Assembly (NCBI RefSeq): GCF_019212185.1
Contig: NZ_CP078138.1
Coordinates: 354,501 to 418,500, forward strand
From: Pseudomonas fluorescens
GTDB lineage: Bacteria; Pseudomonadota; Gammaproteobacteria; Pseudomonadales; Pseudomonadaceae
DNA length: 64,000 bases
Direction of reading: 5' to 3'
Part shown: positions 40,476 to 48,374 of the stretch, one piece after another
How positions within the stretch are numbered: position 1 is the first letter of the stretch
How the letters are laid out: each line of letters starts with the position of its first letter
Translations under genes and position numbers: made by a program
Notes under the pieces: model-generated
Seen by the model: only the letters and a program-made list of their open reading frames with translations
What the model was told of the DNA's origin: nothing
Database searches by the model: none

Positions 40476-41411
40476 TTACCCAAGGTAGTTTGCGATAACT
40501 TCGATGTGGTGCTTCATAGACAGCTTTTTGACATATCCAAGCCCAGGGAAGTGCTTTCTATTATAAAGATCGACAAGTTCTTCGACAGCCGATGTGCGCA
40601 GGATTTTTGAACCGGGTTCTTCAAGTTTTGCGACCAATTTGGTCAATGCTTCGTAAAATTTTCCCGCTGGGTCAGTTGGGGTATCCTGTCTATCCGATTT
40701 AAAGTGGTAAATATACATTGCATTATCCATTTCAGGATCGATGAATGTCAGGTGGATAGCAACTGCATAAGCTGGGCCGCCAGATTCAGAATACTCATCT
40801 CCAACGATCAGAAAGTCACCAAAACCATTAACGCCCTCATCTCTGAACGTTGCGTGTAGGTCCGAGAAAGGCTCTACGTCGGGGTATTTGCTATTAGCTT
40901 GGCGCTTGAATCCGTCCCGCAGCAATATGCGCGTGGTCTCACTGAAATGCTTCTGATAAAGTTTTCCGCAATATTCTTCAGCGAATACGTGGCTGACTTT
41001 TCTCTGCCAGTTTTGCGTGACTTCGACTAGAGCTTTTGGTTCAGTAAAACCAAAGTGAATAAAGTACAGTGAGTGATTCGGGTACGTGCTACAGATTTCC
41101 AGTGCGTCAGTCGTACTAGTTTTGTTTGTTAGAAGAATGCCGACCGAAACATTTTGGTGTGCCTTGATCTCTTCTGTCACGAACGATTGGATCGCAGCCG
41201 AATTTTCTGTGTGATCGCCATAATATGGGTTCACAATCAAAACTGCTTCAGCGCCAGTTGCTGATAGTGCTTCAATTGATCTTTTTAGGCCACTCAATGA
41301 CTCCCGGACTGGTTCAATAATTGAAATGATCTTGTTTTTAGCTAGAACATCTGCGGACTCTTTGATTGTAAGTAAGTCAAACTGTTTGCCACGAAAATAT
41401 GGGTAGTACAT
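40476..41411 (-). CDS. sce7725-type (Beta-protein-like) protein
   Basis: A 311-residue soluble protein starting MYYPYFRGKQFDLLTIKE, the characteristic opening of sce7725/phage Beta-type proteins. It continues with alternating strand-helix elements (IISIIEPV, AVLIVNPYYGDH, VSVGILLTNK, HSLYFIHFG) like a TIM-barrel. No catalytic motif could be assigned. It lies one base after the sce7726-like gene and five before the RES gene, so the three are surely co-transcribed. This family typically travels with sce7726 proteins in accessory regions; the biochemical role is unknown to me. Confidence 0.75.
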   Translation of the reverse strand: MYYPYFRGKQFDLLTIKESADVLAKNKIISIIEPVRESLSGLKRSIEALSATGAEAVLIVNPYYGDHTENSAAIQSFVTEEIKAHQNVSVGILLTNKTSTTDALEICSTYPNHSLYFIHFGFTEPKALVEVTQNWQRKVSHVFAEEYCGKLYQKHFSETTRILLRDGFKRQANSKYPDVEPFSDLHATFRDEGVNGFGDFLIVGDEYSESGGPAYAVAIHLTFIDPEMDNAMYIYHFKSDRQDTPTDPAGKFYEALTKLVAKLEEPGSKILRTSAVEELVDLYNRKHFPGLGYVKKLSMKHHIEVIANYLG

Positions 41412-41412
41412 G

Positions 41413-42318
41413 TTATCTCGCCCAATTAAGGGCCTCCCTGATTGATGTGTTTACAGCATCCAACAGCGTTGTTTGTTCTCGCAACTTCAGTGGTGTAGAT
41501 AAAACTGCCGCTTGCAAGGAGTCTGGCAGTTGAGGTAATAGTCCTGCGAGGGGTAAAGAGTTTCGCGATTTTCGGAGGACCTTAACCATATGTTCATGCG
41601 TGGTTACAGGGTCCAAAGATCTAAATATTTCGCCTATTGCAGACCTAATCTCTGTATTTGCAACTTGTGGTGGTGTGATTCCGAACACTCTTAAGATTTC
41701 CACTGCTTCTCGAAGCTGAATTGCCTCGAATATGACACCCGGGGAGACTCTATCCGGAGTGTCTTGAATCTCTCTTATCGTAGAAATCCCATGCCTATTG
41801 TTTAAGAGTAAAACGCCTACATCAGGTGGTGTTGTCGTTAGTATTTCATCTAAGTGGTTTTCGCCAGTTATAACATAAACTTTTGCGAAAAACTTTTTGT
41901 AAGTGCTAACTTGAGTATGCAGTCTGCCTAGGTTGTCGCGTTCGGACTTGATTTCATATGCAGTAGATGTGCCGTTGAATATGGCTACGTCGGCTTTGCA
42001 ATTATCGACGCGAAATTCAGAGACGAAAGACGCCGTTTTGAGTGAGTGTCTTCCTAAAAGCAACTTTTTTGTGATTGCCGCTTTGTATGCATATTCGTGT
42101 CTGTAGTCTTTTTTTCGCAGAAGGCGAAAGGCACTTTCAAAGATTTCGCTAATGGGGGCTGCAAGACTGGCTTCATTGATTGATAAAGACTCTTTTATAA
42201 GTCTCGAAAATAAAGGTGATTTACCTTTTTGAGCTAGTTCTCGAATGACTGCTGCAGAAAACAGTCTGGCGACTGCGGACTGCTGACTTCCATCGAGAAC
42301 TTTAGTGTGCAAACTCAT
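41413..42318 (-). CDS. sce7726-type protein with PD-(D/E)XK nuclease-like core
   Basis: A 301-residue protein, first gene of the accessory trio. The region CKADVAIF...TAYEIKSERDNLGRLHTQVSTY (Asp110, Glu122-x-Lys124, Gln136), followed by KVYVIT, has the order and spacing of a PD-(D/E)XK nuclease or Holliday-junction-resolvase-like core. Flanking helical parts are of unknown function. It is probably a DNA-acting or DNA-sensing component. It is AT-rich compared with the core genes. Confidence 0.75.
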   Translation of the reverse strand: MSLHTKVLDGSQQSAVARLFSAAVIRELAQKGKSPLFSRLIKESLSINEASLAAPISEIFESAFRLLRKKDYRHEYAYKAAITKKLLLGRHSLKTASFVSEFRVDNCKADVAIFNGTSTAYEIKSERDNLGRLHTQVSTYKKFFAKVYVITGENHLDEILTTTPPDVGVLLLNNRHGISTIREIQDTPDRVSPGVIFEAIQLREAVEILRVFGITPPQVANTEIRSAIGEIFRSLDPVTTHEHMVKVLRKSRNSLPLAGLLPQLPDSLQAAVLSTPLKLREQTTLLDAVNTSIREALNWAR

Positions 42319-42927
42319 AAGGTTGAATCTCTGTTTTCGCAGAATTTATGGCGCTTTCGTATGGCCTTCTAAGGAGGCTAGTCGAAGACCGTGATTCTGA
42401 CAGATAGGCCGATTCTAGTCTCGAGATTTGTAGGCGCCAGGAAGGCTGAGGGCTGCCTAAGATATTGGGCTACCAGAGCAAATGCTGCCCTTATTGACTA
42501 CGATGTGTCGGTAACTTTTCGCACCTTGGCTTGCCCCTCGTACGTGTGAGGACCCGCGGCTACCAAATTCAGTAGCAAGCAGGTGCGATTTGACGAAGCG
42601 AAGGGTCGTTGTAAAAGAGAGCAATAAAAATCACCGATCATGACTGCAGGTGTGTGGTTGCGCGCGCTTTGAGAAAAGTAATCCGGGTGAGTGCGATTAT
42701 TGAATGTCGTGCGTGAATCCCTCGTTGGTGCTTTTTCCGGTTGTCCAACCCTTCTTGCCATTTCGTTATGTGCGATGCCCGCCCGACTGCTACCAGCAGA
42801 GGGTGTGGACTGCTTTATGATCGTGTAGGTTGCGCAATCCCCTGACTTTCATTTTTCGCCATTTTGGAGGCCCCAAAATTCGGGGCGCATGTCAAAGGTG
42901 GGTCGTTACTATTTCTGCAACGTGTTG
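42319..42927. other. 609-bp gap without a convincing gene
   Basis: It contains the promoter region of the sce7726 gene (minus strand). A frame at 42498-42761 (minus) is open, but it has an odd composition and no recognised family. A short hairpin (GGCCCC...GGGGC) lies near 42870-42890. No integrase remnant or direct repeat that would mark an island edge was seen. Confidence 0.45.
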
Positions 42928-43203
42928 CTACTGAGCCGGCTTCGATTGGGTCAGCACTTTAACCACATCATCAATCACAGCCTTACCCATCGCAGTCAGA
43001 TAATGAGCAGCCCACGCATGACGGTCAGTGTCCTTCGCATAGGCCGCATCCTCGGCGAACGCTTTAGCAAGGCACAGGAAATCTGACGCCTGCGCCAGAG
43101 CTTTGCTAATCGGCACGCCGCTGCTGACATGGAACAGCGGTTCGTCCGGGCAATAGATGCAAGGAGTCGAGCCAATGGTTTTGGCTTCTGGTTGTTCAGT
43201 CAT
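42928..43203 (-). CDS. DUF3077-type small Pseudomonas protein
   Basis: A 91-residue protein of the DUF3077 pattern: PLFHVSSGVPISKALAQASDFLCLAKAFAEDAAY..., ending in a helical AAHYLTAMGKAVIDDVVKVL. The ATG has GGAG eight bases upstream and overlaps the stop of a 31-codon upstream frame (ATGA). The mRNA leader contains a C4-like RNA fold. The function is unknown; it is presumably cytoplasmic. Confidence 0.8.
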   Translation of the reverse strand: MTEQPEAKTIGSTPCIYCPDEPLFHVSSGVPISKALAQASDFLCLAKAFAEDAAYAKDTDRHAWAAHYLTAMGKAVIDDVVKVLTQSKPAQ

Positions 43204-43295
43204 TTGCCATCTCCATTAATAGAGATGCATTGAGGGTTCGATTGGGAATCGCGCTGAGGGAGAGGCTGAATTTCGGACGGTTTTGTAGTGCGCAT
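43200..43295 (-). CDS. 31-residue upstream frame coupled to the DUF3077 gene
   Basis: It starts with ATG seven bases after an AAGGAG site at the end of the C4-like RNA and encodes MRTTKPSEIQPLPQRDSQ and 13 more residues. Its TGA overlaps the DUF3077 ATG. It is polar and Pro/Ser/Gln-rich. The good ribosome site and overlap suggest real translation, either as a small protein or to couple translation of DUF3077. In the second copy of this leader the DUF6124 gene itself occupies this position. Confidence 0.5.
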   Translation of the reverse strand: MRTTKPSEIQPLPQRDSQSNPQCISINGDGK

Positions 43296-43298
43296 GGT

Positions 43299-43430
43299 CT
43301 AGCTCCTTGACGTAGAGCTGCCACTTTTTCGTTACCAAGCGAATAGGTGGCAGCTGTGCGCAGGTTGGTAAACCGGGAGTCAAGGAATCCGGCACGCCCG
43401 AAGACGTCCCACGCACAGCCGCCATAACGC
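43299..43430 (-). ncRNA. C4-antisense-RNA-like leader, copy 1
   Basis: The core (43349-43423) folds with an outer stem GGCGGCTGTG/CGCACAGCTGCC, an inner CCGG hairpin and a TTCG-capped hairpin. Downstream a GTGGCAGCTC segment can pair either with the 3' arm of the outer stem or with the GAGCT of the ribosome site. A second copy with the same layout is at 60964-61100. The similarity to the C4 antisense RNA family found in phages and Pseudomonas is from memory of that family, not a search. Confidence 0.65.
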
Positions 43431-43442
43431 AAATTGCGGGCG

Positions 43443-43473
43443 AAAAAAAACGCCTGCAATGCATATGGGGGCG
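43443..43473 (-). terminator. Possible attenuator upstream of C4-like leader, copy 1
   Basis: On the minus strand a short CGCC/GGCG stem is followed by eight T. The corresponding place in copy 2 has a clearer terminator, which supports a conserved attenuator before the C4-like fold. Confidence 0.45.
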
Positions 43474-43594
43474 CCGTTGCGCTCAACTCTCGGGTTACCA
43501 AGCCCGGTCGCTGAATTGGCAGCGACGGCGCGAGGGTACCGTGCAGGCTGATCTCCTGCAACCATCGCAAATGGCCTGTAAAAACAACACCCAC

Positions 43595-43630
43595 AAAAAA
43601 GCCCCAGACCCATAAGGCCTGAGGCTTTTT
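43595..43630 (-). terminator. Intrinsic terminator of tRNA-Arg
   Basis: A stem of about ten pairs with one mismatch (AGCCTCAGG/CCTGGGGCT type) is followed by six T on the minus strand, 14 bases after the tRNA end. Confidence 0.8.
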
Positions 43631-43643
43631 CTTTACAGCTGTA

Positions 43644-43720
43644 TGGTGCACCAGGCGGGATTCGAACCCACGACCCCTGCCTTCGGAGGGCAGTACTCTA
43701 TCCAGCTGAGCTACTGGTGC
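43644..43720 (-). tRNA. tRNA-Arg (anticodon CCG)
   Basis: A full cloverleaf on the minus strand: acceptor GCACCAG/CTGGTGC, D-arm with AGCTCAGCTGGATAGAG, anticodon stem CTGCC/GGCAG around CTCCGAA (anticodon CCG), T-arm with GGTTCGAATCC, and an encoded CCA at 43644-43646. Confidence 0.97.
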
Positions 43721-44066
43721 AGCGGGCGCCATGATACGCATAAGCGTGGCGGGCGTCCATGCTGCTGAAAAACCTGTTGTTTTGCCTCTGTCGACGCGCG
43801 TTCGTCACGTTGATCCGAAATACTGGGCAAAAGTCGGCTTTACGTTCTTTTTTTCGAACAGCCTATTGTCCTTTACCCCCTTTGATCCTAGGATTCGTTT
43901 GAGATTTCAAACGCTCTTGTCTGGGTGCTGAACCGCACGTGTTTCGAACCGTGCGCTATTTATGTGCTTCAGCCCGGTGAATGAGTTCCCTGACGGCAGC
44001 CCAAGGGCGCCTTTCTACAATCATAATTCGCTCCGCGCGTGCGCGGTGCTGTTAAGGAAAGCCGAC
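43721..44066 (+). promoter_or_regulatory. 346-bp gap upstream of gabD
   Basis: It holds the promoter of the tRNA (minus strand) and of gabD (plus strand). No gene with a supported start is visible. Confidence 0.5.
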
Positions 44067-45509
44067 ATGCAGCTTAAAGATTCCCTGTTGTTCCGCCAGC
44101 AAGCCTTCATCGATGGTGCTTGGGTAGATGCGGACAATGGTCAGACGATCAACGTCAACAACCCGGCAACGGGCGATATTCTGGGCACCGTACCGAAAAT
44201 GGGCGCTGCCGAAACCCGCCGTGCCATCGAAGCTGCCGACAAGGCGCTGCCGGCCTGGCGTGCACTGACCGCCAAAGAGCGGGCGAACAAGCTGCGTCGC
44301 TGGTACGAATTGCTGATCGAAAACCAGGAAGACCTCGGTCGCCTGATGACCCTCGAGCAGGGCAAGCCATTGGCCGAAGCCAAGGGCGAAATCGTTTACG
44401 CTGCCTCCTTCATCGAATGGTTCGCCGAAGAAGCCAAGCGCATCTACGGTGACGTGATCCCGGGCCACCAGCCAGACAAGCGCCTGATCGTGATCAAGCA
44501 GCCAATCGGCGTGACTGCAGCGATCACTCCGTGGAACTTCCCGGCCGCCATGATCACCCGTAAAGCTGGCCCGGCCCTGGCCGCCGGTTGCACCATGGTG
44601 ATCAAGCCTGCTTCGCAAACTCCATTCTCGGCCCTGGCCCTGGTTGAACTGGCGCACCGTGCCGGCATCCCGAAAGGCGTGCTGAGCGTGGTGACCGGCA
44701 GCGCCGGCGACATCGGCGGCGAGCTGACCAGCAACCCGATCGTGCGCAAGCTGTCGTTCACCGGCTCGACCGAAATCGGTCGCCAGCTGATGGCCGAATG
44801 CGCCAAGGACATCAAGAAAGTGTCCCTGGAGCTGGGCGGCAACGCGCCGTTCATCGTGTTCGACGACGCGGACCTGGACAAGGCCGTCGAAGGCGCAATC
44901 ATTTCCAAGTACCGCAACAACGGCCAGACCTGCGTCTGCGCCAACCGCCTGTACATCCAGGACTCGATCTACGACGCCTTCGCCGAGAAACTCGCGGCGG
45001 CCGTGGCCAAGCTGAAGATCGGCAACGGTCTGGAAGAAGGCACCACCACTGGTCCGTTGATCGATGGCAAGGCCGTGGCCAAGGTTCAGGAACACATCGC
45101 TGACGCCCTGAGCAAAGGCGCAACCCTGCTCACCGGCGGCAAGGTGATGGAAGGCAACTTCTTCGAACCGACCATCCTCACCAACGTGCCGAAAACCGCG
45201 GCCGTGGCCAAGGAAGAAACCTTCGGCCCACTGGCGCCGCTGTTCCGCTTCAAAGACGAAGCCGAAGTGATCGCGATGTCCAACGACACCGAGTTCGGTC
45301 TGGCCTCGTACTTCTATGCCCGCGACCTGGGCCGTGTGTTCCGTGTGGCCGAGGCTCTGGAATACGGCATGGTTGGCGTGAATACCGGGTTGATCTCCAA
45401 CGAAGTCGCGCCGTTCGGCGGCATCAAGGCGTCGGGCCTGGGCCGTGAAGGCTCCAAGTACGGCATCGAGGATTACCTGGAAATCAAATACCTGTGCCTG
45501 GGCATCTAA
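44067..45509 (+). CDS. gabD: Succinate-semialdehyde dehydrogenase (NADP+)
   Basis: A 480-residue aldehyde dehydrogenase that oxidises succinate semialdehyde to succinate in GABA catabolism. Visible features are TPWNFPAAMITRK, the GSTEIGRQLM cofactor loop, catalytic Glu in ELGGNAPFIV and catalytic Cys in NNGQTCVCANRLY. The start MQLKDSLLFRQQAFIDG is the usual GabD N-terminus, with AAGGA upstream; the frame continues upstream but without a site. gabT follows after 196 bases. Confidence 0.96.
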   Translation: MQLKDSLLFRQQAFIDGAWVDADNGQTINVNNPATGDILGTVPKMGAAETRRAIEAADKALPAWRALTAKERANKLRRWYELLIENQEDLGRLMTLEQGKPLAEAKGEIVYAASFIEWFAEEAKRIYGDVIPGHQPDKRLIVIKQPIGVTAAITPWNFPAAMITRKAGPALAAGCTMVIKPASQTPFSALALVELAHRAGIPKGVLSVVTGSAGDIGGELTSNPIVRKLSFTGSTEIGRQLMAECAKDIKKVSLELGGNAPFIVFDDADLDKAVEGAIISKYRNNGQTCVCANRLYIQDSIYDAFAEKLAAAVAKLKIGNGLEEGTTTGPLIDGKAVAKVQEHIADALSKGATLLTGGKVMEGNFFEPTILTNVPKTAAVAKEETFGPLAPLFRFKDEAEVIAMSNDTEFGLASYFYARDLGRVFRVAEALEYGMVGVNTGLISNEVAPFGGIKASGLGREGSKYGIEDYLEIKYLCLGI

Positions 45510-45546
45510 GCCGCAAGGCTTGAGCCGGGCAGGGCATTGCTTGAAA

Positions 45547-45578
45547 CGCAAAGGGCACGAGAGCGCTGACCCTTTGCG
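45547..45578 (+). promoter_or_regulatory. Stem-loop between gabD and gabT
   Basis: CGCAAAGGG (45547-45555) pairs perfectly with CCCTTTGCG (45570-45578), with a short GTTTC run after it. It may attenuate transcription between the two genes or mark mRNA processing. Confidence 0.45.
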
Positions 45579-45705
45579 TGTTTCACCGGATTCTTATCTG
45601 TGGCCGGGAAAGCTGTGGCAGTCGATCATCGCATGCTGCCGTAGTTGCCTCCCCGCCGCGTAATCCTTGAACCACGCCGACCGATGAGCGGCGAATGAGG
45701 ACACT

Positions 45706-46983
45706 ATGAGCAAGACTAACGCTTCTTTGATGAAACGCCGTGAAGCCGCTGTACCACGCGGTGTTGGCCAGATTCACCCAATCTTCGCCGAGTCCGCGAA
45801 GAACGCCACCGTGACCGACGTTGAAGGTCGCGAGTTCATCGACTTCGCCGGCGGTATCGCCGTGCTGAACACCGGTCACGTGCACCCGAAAATCATCGCC
45901 GCCGTGACTGAACAGCTGAACAAGCTGACCCACACTTGCTTCCAGGTGCTGGCGTACGAACCGTACGTAGAACTGTGCGAAAAAGTGAACGCCAAGGTCC
46001 CAGGTGATTTCGCCAAGAAAACCCTGCTGGTCACCACCGGTTCGGAAGCCGTGGAAAACGCCGTGAAAATCGCCCGTGCCGCCACTGGCCGCGCTGGCGT
46101 GATCGCCTTCACCGGCGCCTACCACGGCCGCACCATGATGACCCTGGGTCTGACTGGTAAAGTCGTGCCTTACTCGGCAGGCATGGGCCTGATGCCAGGC
46201 GGCGTGTTCCGCGCGCTGTACCCGAACGAACTGCACGGTGTGAGCATCGACGACTCGATCGCCAGCATCGAACGCATCTTCAAGAACGATGCCGAGCCGC
46301 GTGACATCGCCGCCATCATCATCGAGCCGGTGCAGGGTGAAGGCGGTTTCTACGTCGCGCCTAAAGAGTTCATGAAGCGCCTGCGTGCCCTGTGCGACCA
46401 GCACGGCATCCTGCTGATCGCTGACGAAGTACAAACCGGCGCTGGCCGTACCGGCACCTTCTTCGCCATGGAACAGATGGGCGTTGCTGCCGACCTGACC
46501 ACCTTTGCCAAATCCATCGCTGGCGGCTTCCCGCTGGCCGGTGTCTGCGGCAAGGCCGAATACATGGACGCCATCGCTCCAGGCGGCCTGGGCGGCACCT
46601 ACGCCGGTAGCCCGATCGCGTGTGCTGCGGCCCTGGCCGTGATGGAAGTGTTCGAAGAAGAGCACCTGCTGGATCGCTGCAAGGCGGTGGGCGAGCGTCT
46701 GGTGACCGGCCTGAAAGCCATCCAGGCGAAGTACCCGGTCATCGGTGAAGTGCGTGCCCTGGGCGCGATGATCGCGGTCGAGCTGTTCGAGAACGGCGAC
46801 AGCCACAAGCCTAACGCCCCAGCCGTGGCTGCAGTGGTTGCCAAGGCTCGCGAGAAAGGTCTGATTCTGCTGTCCTGCGGCACCTACGGCAACGTGCTGC
46901 GGGTCCTGGTTCCGCTGACTTCGCCGGACGAGCAACTGGACAAAGGTCTGGCGATCATCGAAGAGTGCTTCTCCGAGCTCTGA
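45706..46983 (+). CDS. gabT: 4-aminobutyrate aminotransferase
   Basis: A 425-residue class III aminotransferase transferring the amino group of GABA to 2-oxoglutarate. Key motifs are TTGSEAVENAVKIAR, AYHGRTMMT, LIADEVQTGAGRTG (PLP-binding Asp) and the Lys motif TTFAKSIAGGFPLAG. It has the usual length and N-terminus. Together with gabD it forms the GABA-to-succinate route. An intrinsic terminator follows. Confidence 0.96.
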   Translation: MSKTNASLMKRREAAVPRGVGQIHPIFAESAKNATVTDVEGREFIDFAGGIAVLNTGHVHPKIIAAVTEQLNKLTHTCFQVLAYEPYVELCEKVNAKVPGDFAKKTLLVTTGSEAVENAVKIARAATGRAGVIAFTGAYHGRTMMTLGLTGKVVPYSAGMGLMPGGVFRALYPNELHGVSIDDSIASIERIFKNDAEPRDIAAIIIEPVQGEGGFYVAPKEFMKRLRALCDQHGILLIADEVQTGAGRTGTFFAMEQMGVAADLTTFAKSIAGGFPLAGVCGKAEYMDAIAPGGLGGTYAGSPIACAAALAVMEVFEEEHLLDRCKAVGERLVTGLKAIQAKYPVIGEVRALGAMIAVELFENGDSHKPNAPAVAAVVAKAREKGLILLSCGTYGNVLRVLVPLTSPDEQLDKGLAIIEECFSEL

Positions 46984-47006
46984 TCACCGAGTGTGACCGG
47001 CTTCAC

Positions 47007-47033
47007 AAAAAACCCGCTTCGGCGGGTTTTTTT
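47007..47033 (+). terminator. Intrinsic terminator of gabT
   Basis: A perfect seven-pair stem AACCCGC/GCGGGTT with a TTCG loop, followed by five more T. The A-run on the other side is also present. Confidence 0.92.
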
Positions 47034-47119
47034 GGTCTTTGGAAACACATCCTCGGCTTTTCACCTGTATCGAAGTGCCAGCATTGTCTAAGGTGCAAGG
47101 ATTGTCCCGGAGTGAAAAG

Positions 47120-48340
47120 ATGACCGTTGTAGAGCTTCCCGCTGTGCCTCGCGTGCTGATTGCCGAAGCCGATCCCTGGTCGCGCGATCTGCTCAAACAG
47201 GTGTTGCTCAACGTGCGTTGCGACGCGCGGCTGGACCTGTGTGCCGACGGCCAGCAAGCGCTGCAACTGTTGAGCGAGCAGCCCTATGACCTGGTGATCG
47301 CCGATTGGGAATTGCCGGGGGTCGATGGCCTCAATGTGCTGCGCAGTGTGCGTCAGCGCCGTCGCCAGCCGTTGCTGCCGTTCATTCTGATGAGCAGCCG
47401 CAACGACAGCGCCAGCGTCCATGAAGCCGTGCCGCTGGCACCCACTGCCTATCTGACCAAACCGCTGGACATGGAAAACCTGACCCTGCGCTTGCAGCAG
47501 TTGCTGCTCAACGCCGGGCAGACTGTGTCCTGCGAGGTGCCGACCCTGGCGCCGGGCATGAGCCTTTCGACCTTTCTCGAGCGCCGCCGCGAGCTGGCCG
47601 ACGGTGCGCCGCTGCTCACCGACGTGCAGCAGGCGGTCAAGCGCAGCCTTAATCCCAATGGTCTGGACCTGCGCTTGCTGGAAGAGGAAGTGCGCACCGA
47701 CCCACAGATCACCGCCGTGCTGATCGCCGCCGCCAACAGCGCCGCCCATCACCTGGGTGAAGGCGTACAGACCCTGCCCCAGGCTCTTCATCGCCTGGGT
47801 ACCGGGCAAAGCATGAACCTGGTGCTCGGGCTGGCCCTCAAGCGCAGCGCCAGGTTGAGCGACCCGCTGCTGGCCGACTACGCCGAGCGCTACTGGGAGC
47901 TGTCGCTGCACACCGCGGAATACGCCCGGACCCTGGCGCGCCTGCTTGATCTTGATCAGGAGCGCTGCTACTGCGCGGGCATGCTCCATTGCCTCGGCGA
48001 CCTGGCACTGTTGCGTTGCCTGCAGGAGTGGAAACAGGCCGGCGGCGAGCTGGATGATCAGGAGCAGATCGGCAACGCCCTCACGGAGTTTGCCGCCGCC
48101 TACGGTTCGGCCTTGCGCACCCGCTGGCGCCTGCCGCTGGAGCTGCGGGAATTGATTGCCGCGGTTTATCAGCTTGGTGGCGGGGTGTACTCGCGCGAAG
48201 CGCTGGTGATGAACATGGCGGCCAGTCTGGCGCGCCTGACCGAGCATGAGGGCGTGGAAGCGTTGGCTAAAAGCCGGACGGCGCGCCTGCTGAAGATTGG
48301 CTTGCCGGAATTGATGCGCCTGCGCAAGACGCCAGCCTGA
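47120..48340 (+). CDS. Response regulator with HDOD output domain
   Basis: A 406-residue cytoplasmic protein. Residues about 10-130 are a receiver domain (acidic EAD, phosphoacceptor Asp62 in VIADWELPG, Lys in AYLTKPL). Residues about 170-380 are HDOD-like (ADGAPLLTDVQQAVKRSLN, ITAVLIAAANSAAHHLG, YWELSLHTAEYARTLARLL). HDOD domains lack the HD metal site and act as signalling modules. The ATG at 47120 has GGAG eight bases upstream. No histidine kinase is adjacent. Confidence 0.85.
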   Translation: MTVVELPAVPRVLIAEADPWSRDLLKQVLLNVRCDARLDLCADGQQALQLLSEQPYDLVIADWELPGVDGLNVLRSVRQRRRQPLLPFILMSSRNDSASVHEAVPLAPTAYLTKPLDMENLTLRLQQLLLNAGQTVSCEVPTLAPGMSLSTFLERRRELADGAPLLTDVQQAVKRSLNPNGLDLRLLEEEVRTDPQITAVLIAAANSAAHHLGEGVQTLPQALHRLGTGQSMNLVLGLALKRSARLSDPLLADYAERYWELSLHTAEYARTLARLLDLDQERCYCAGMLHCLGDLALLRCLQEWKQAGGELDDQEQIGNALTEFAAAYGSALRTRWRLPLELRELIAAVYQLGGGVYSREALVMNMAASLARLTEHEGVEALAKSRTARLLKIGLPELMRLRKTPA

Positions 48341-48342
48341 GC

Positions 48343-48368
48343 GCGGGAGTGAGTTGCCTCACTCCCGC
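48343..48368. terminator. Bidirectional stem-loop between convergent genes
   Basis: A perfect 11-bp inverted repeat (GCGGGAGTGAG / CTCACTCCCGC) with a four-base loop lies between the convergent HDOD and desA genes. There is no strong T-run, so termination is probable but not certain. Confidence 0.55.
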
Positions 48369-48374
48369 CGAGTT

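Noticed and set aside
42498..42761. An 87-codon minus-strand frame in the gap after the sce7726 gene
   Set aside because: No ribosome binding site that I trust, an unusual composition and no family resemblance.
43644..43720. tRNA-Arg as an integration site for the RES/sce7725/sce7726 module
   Set aside because: No integrase and no second copy of the tRNA 3' end were seen near 39.2-39.5 kb.
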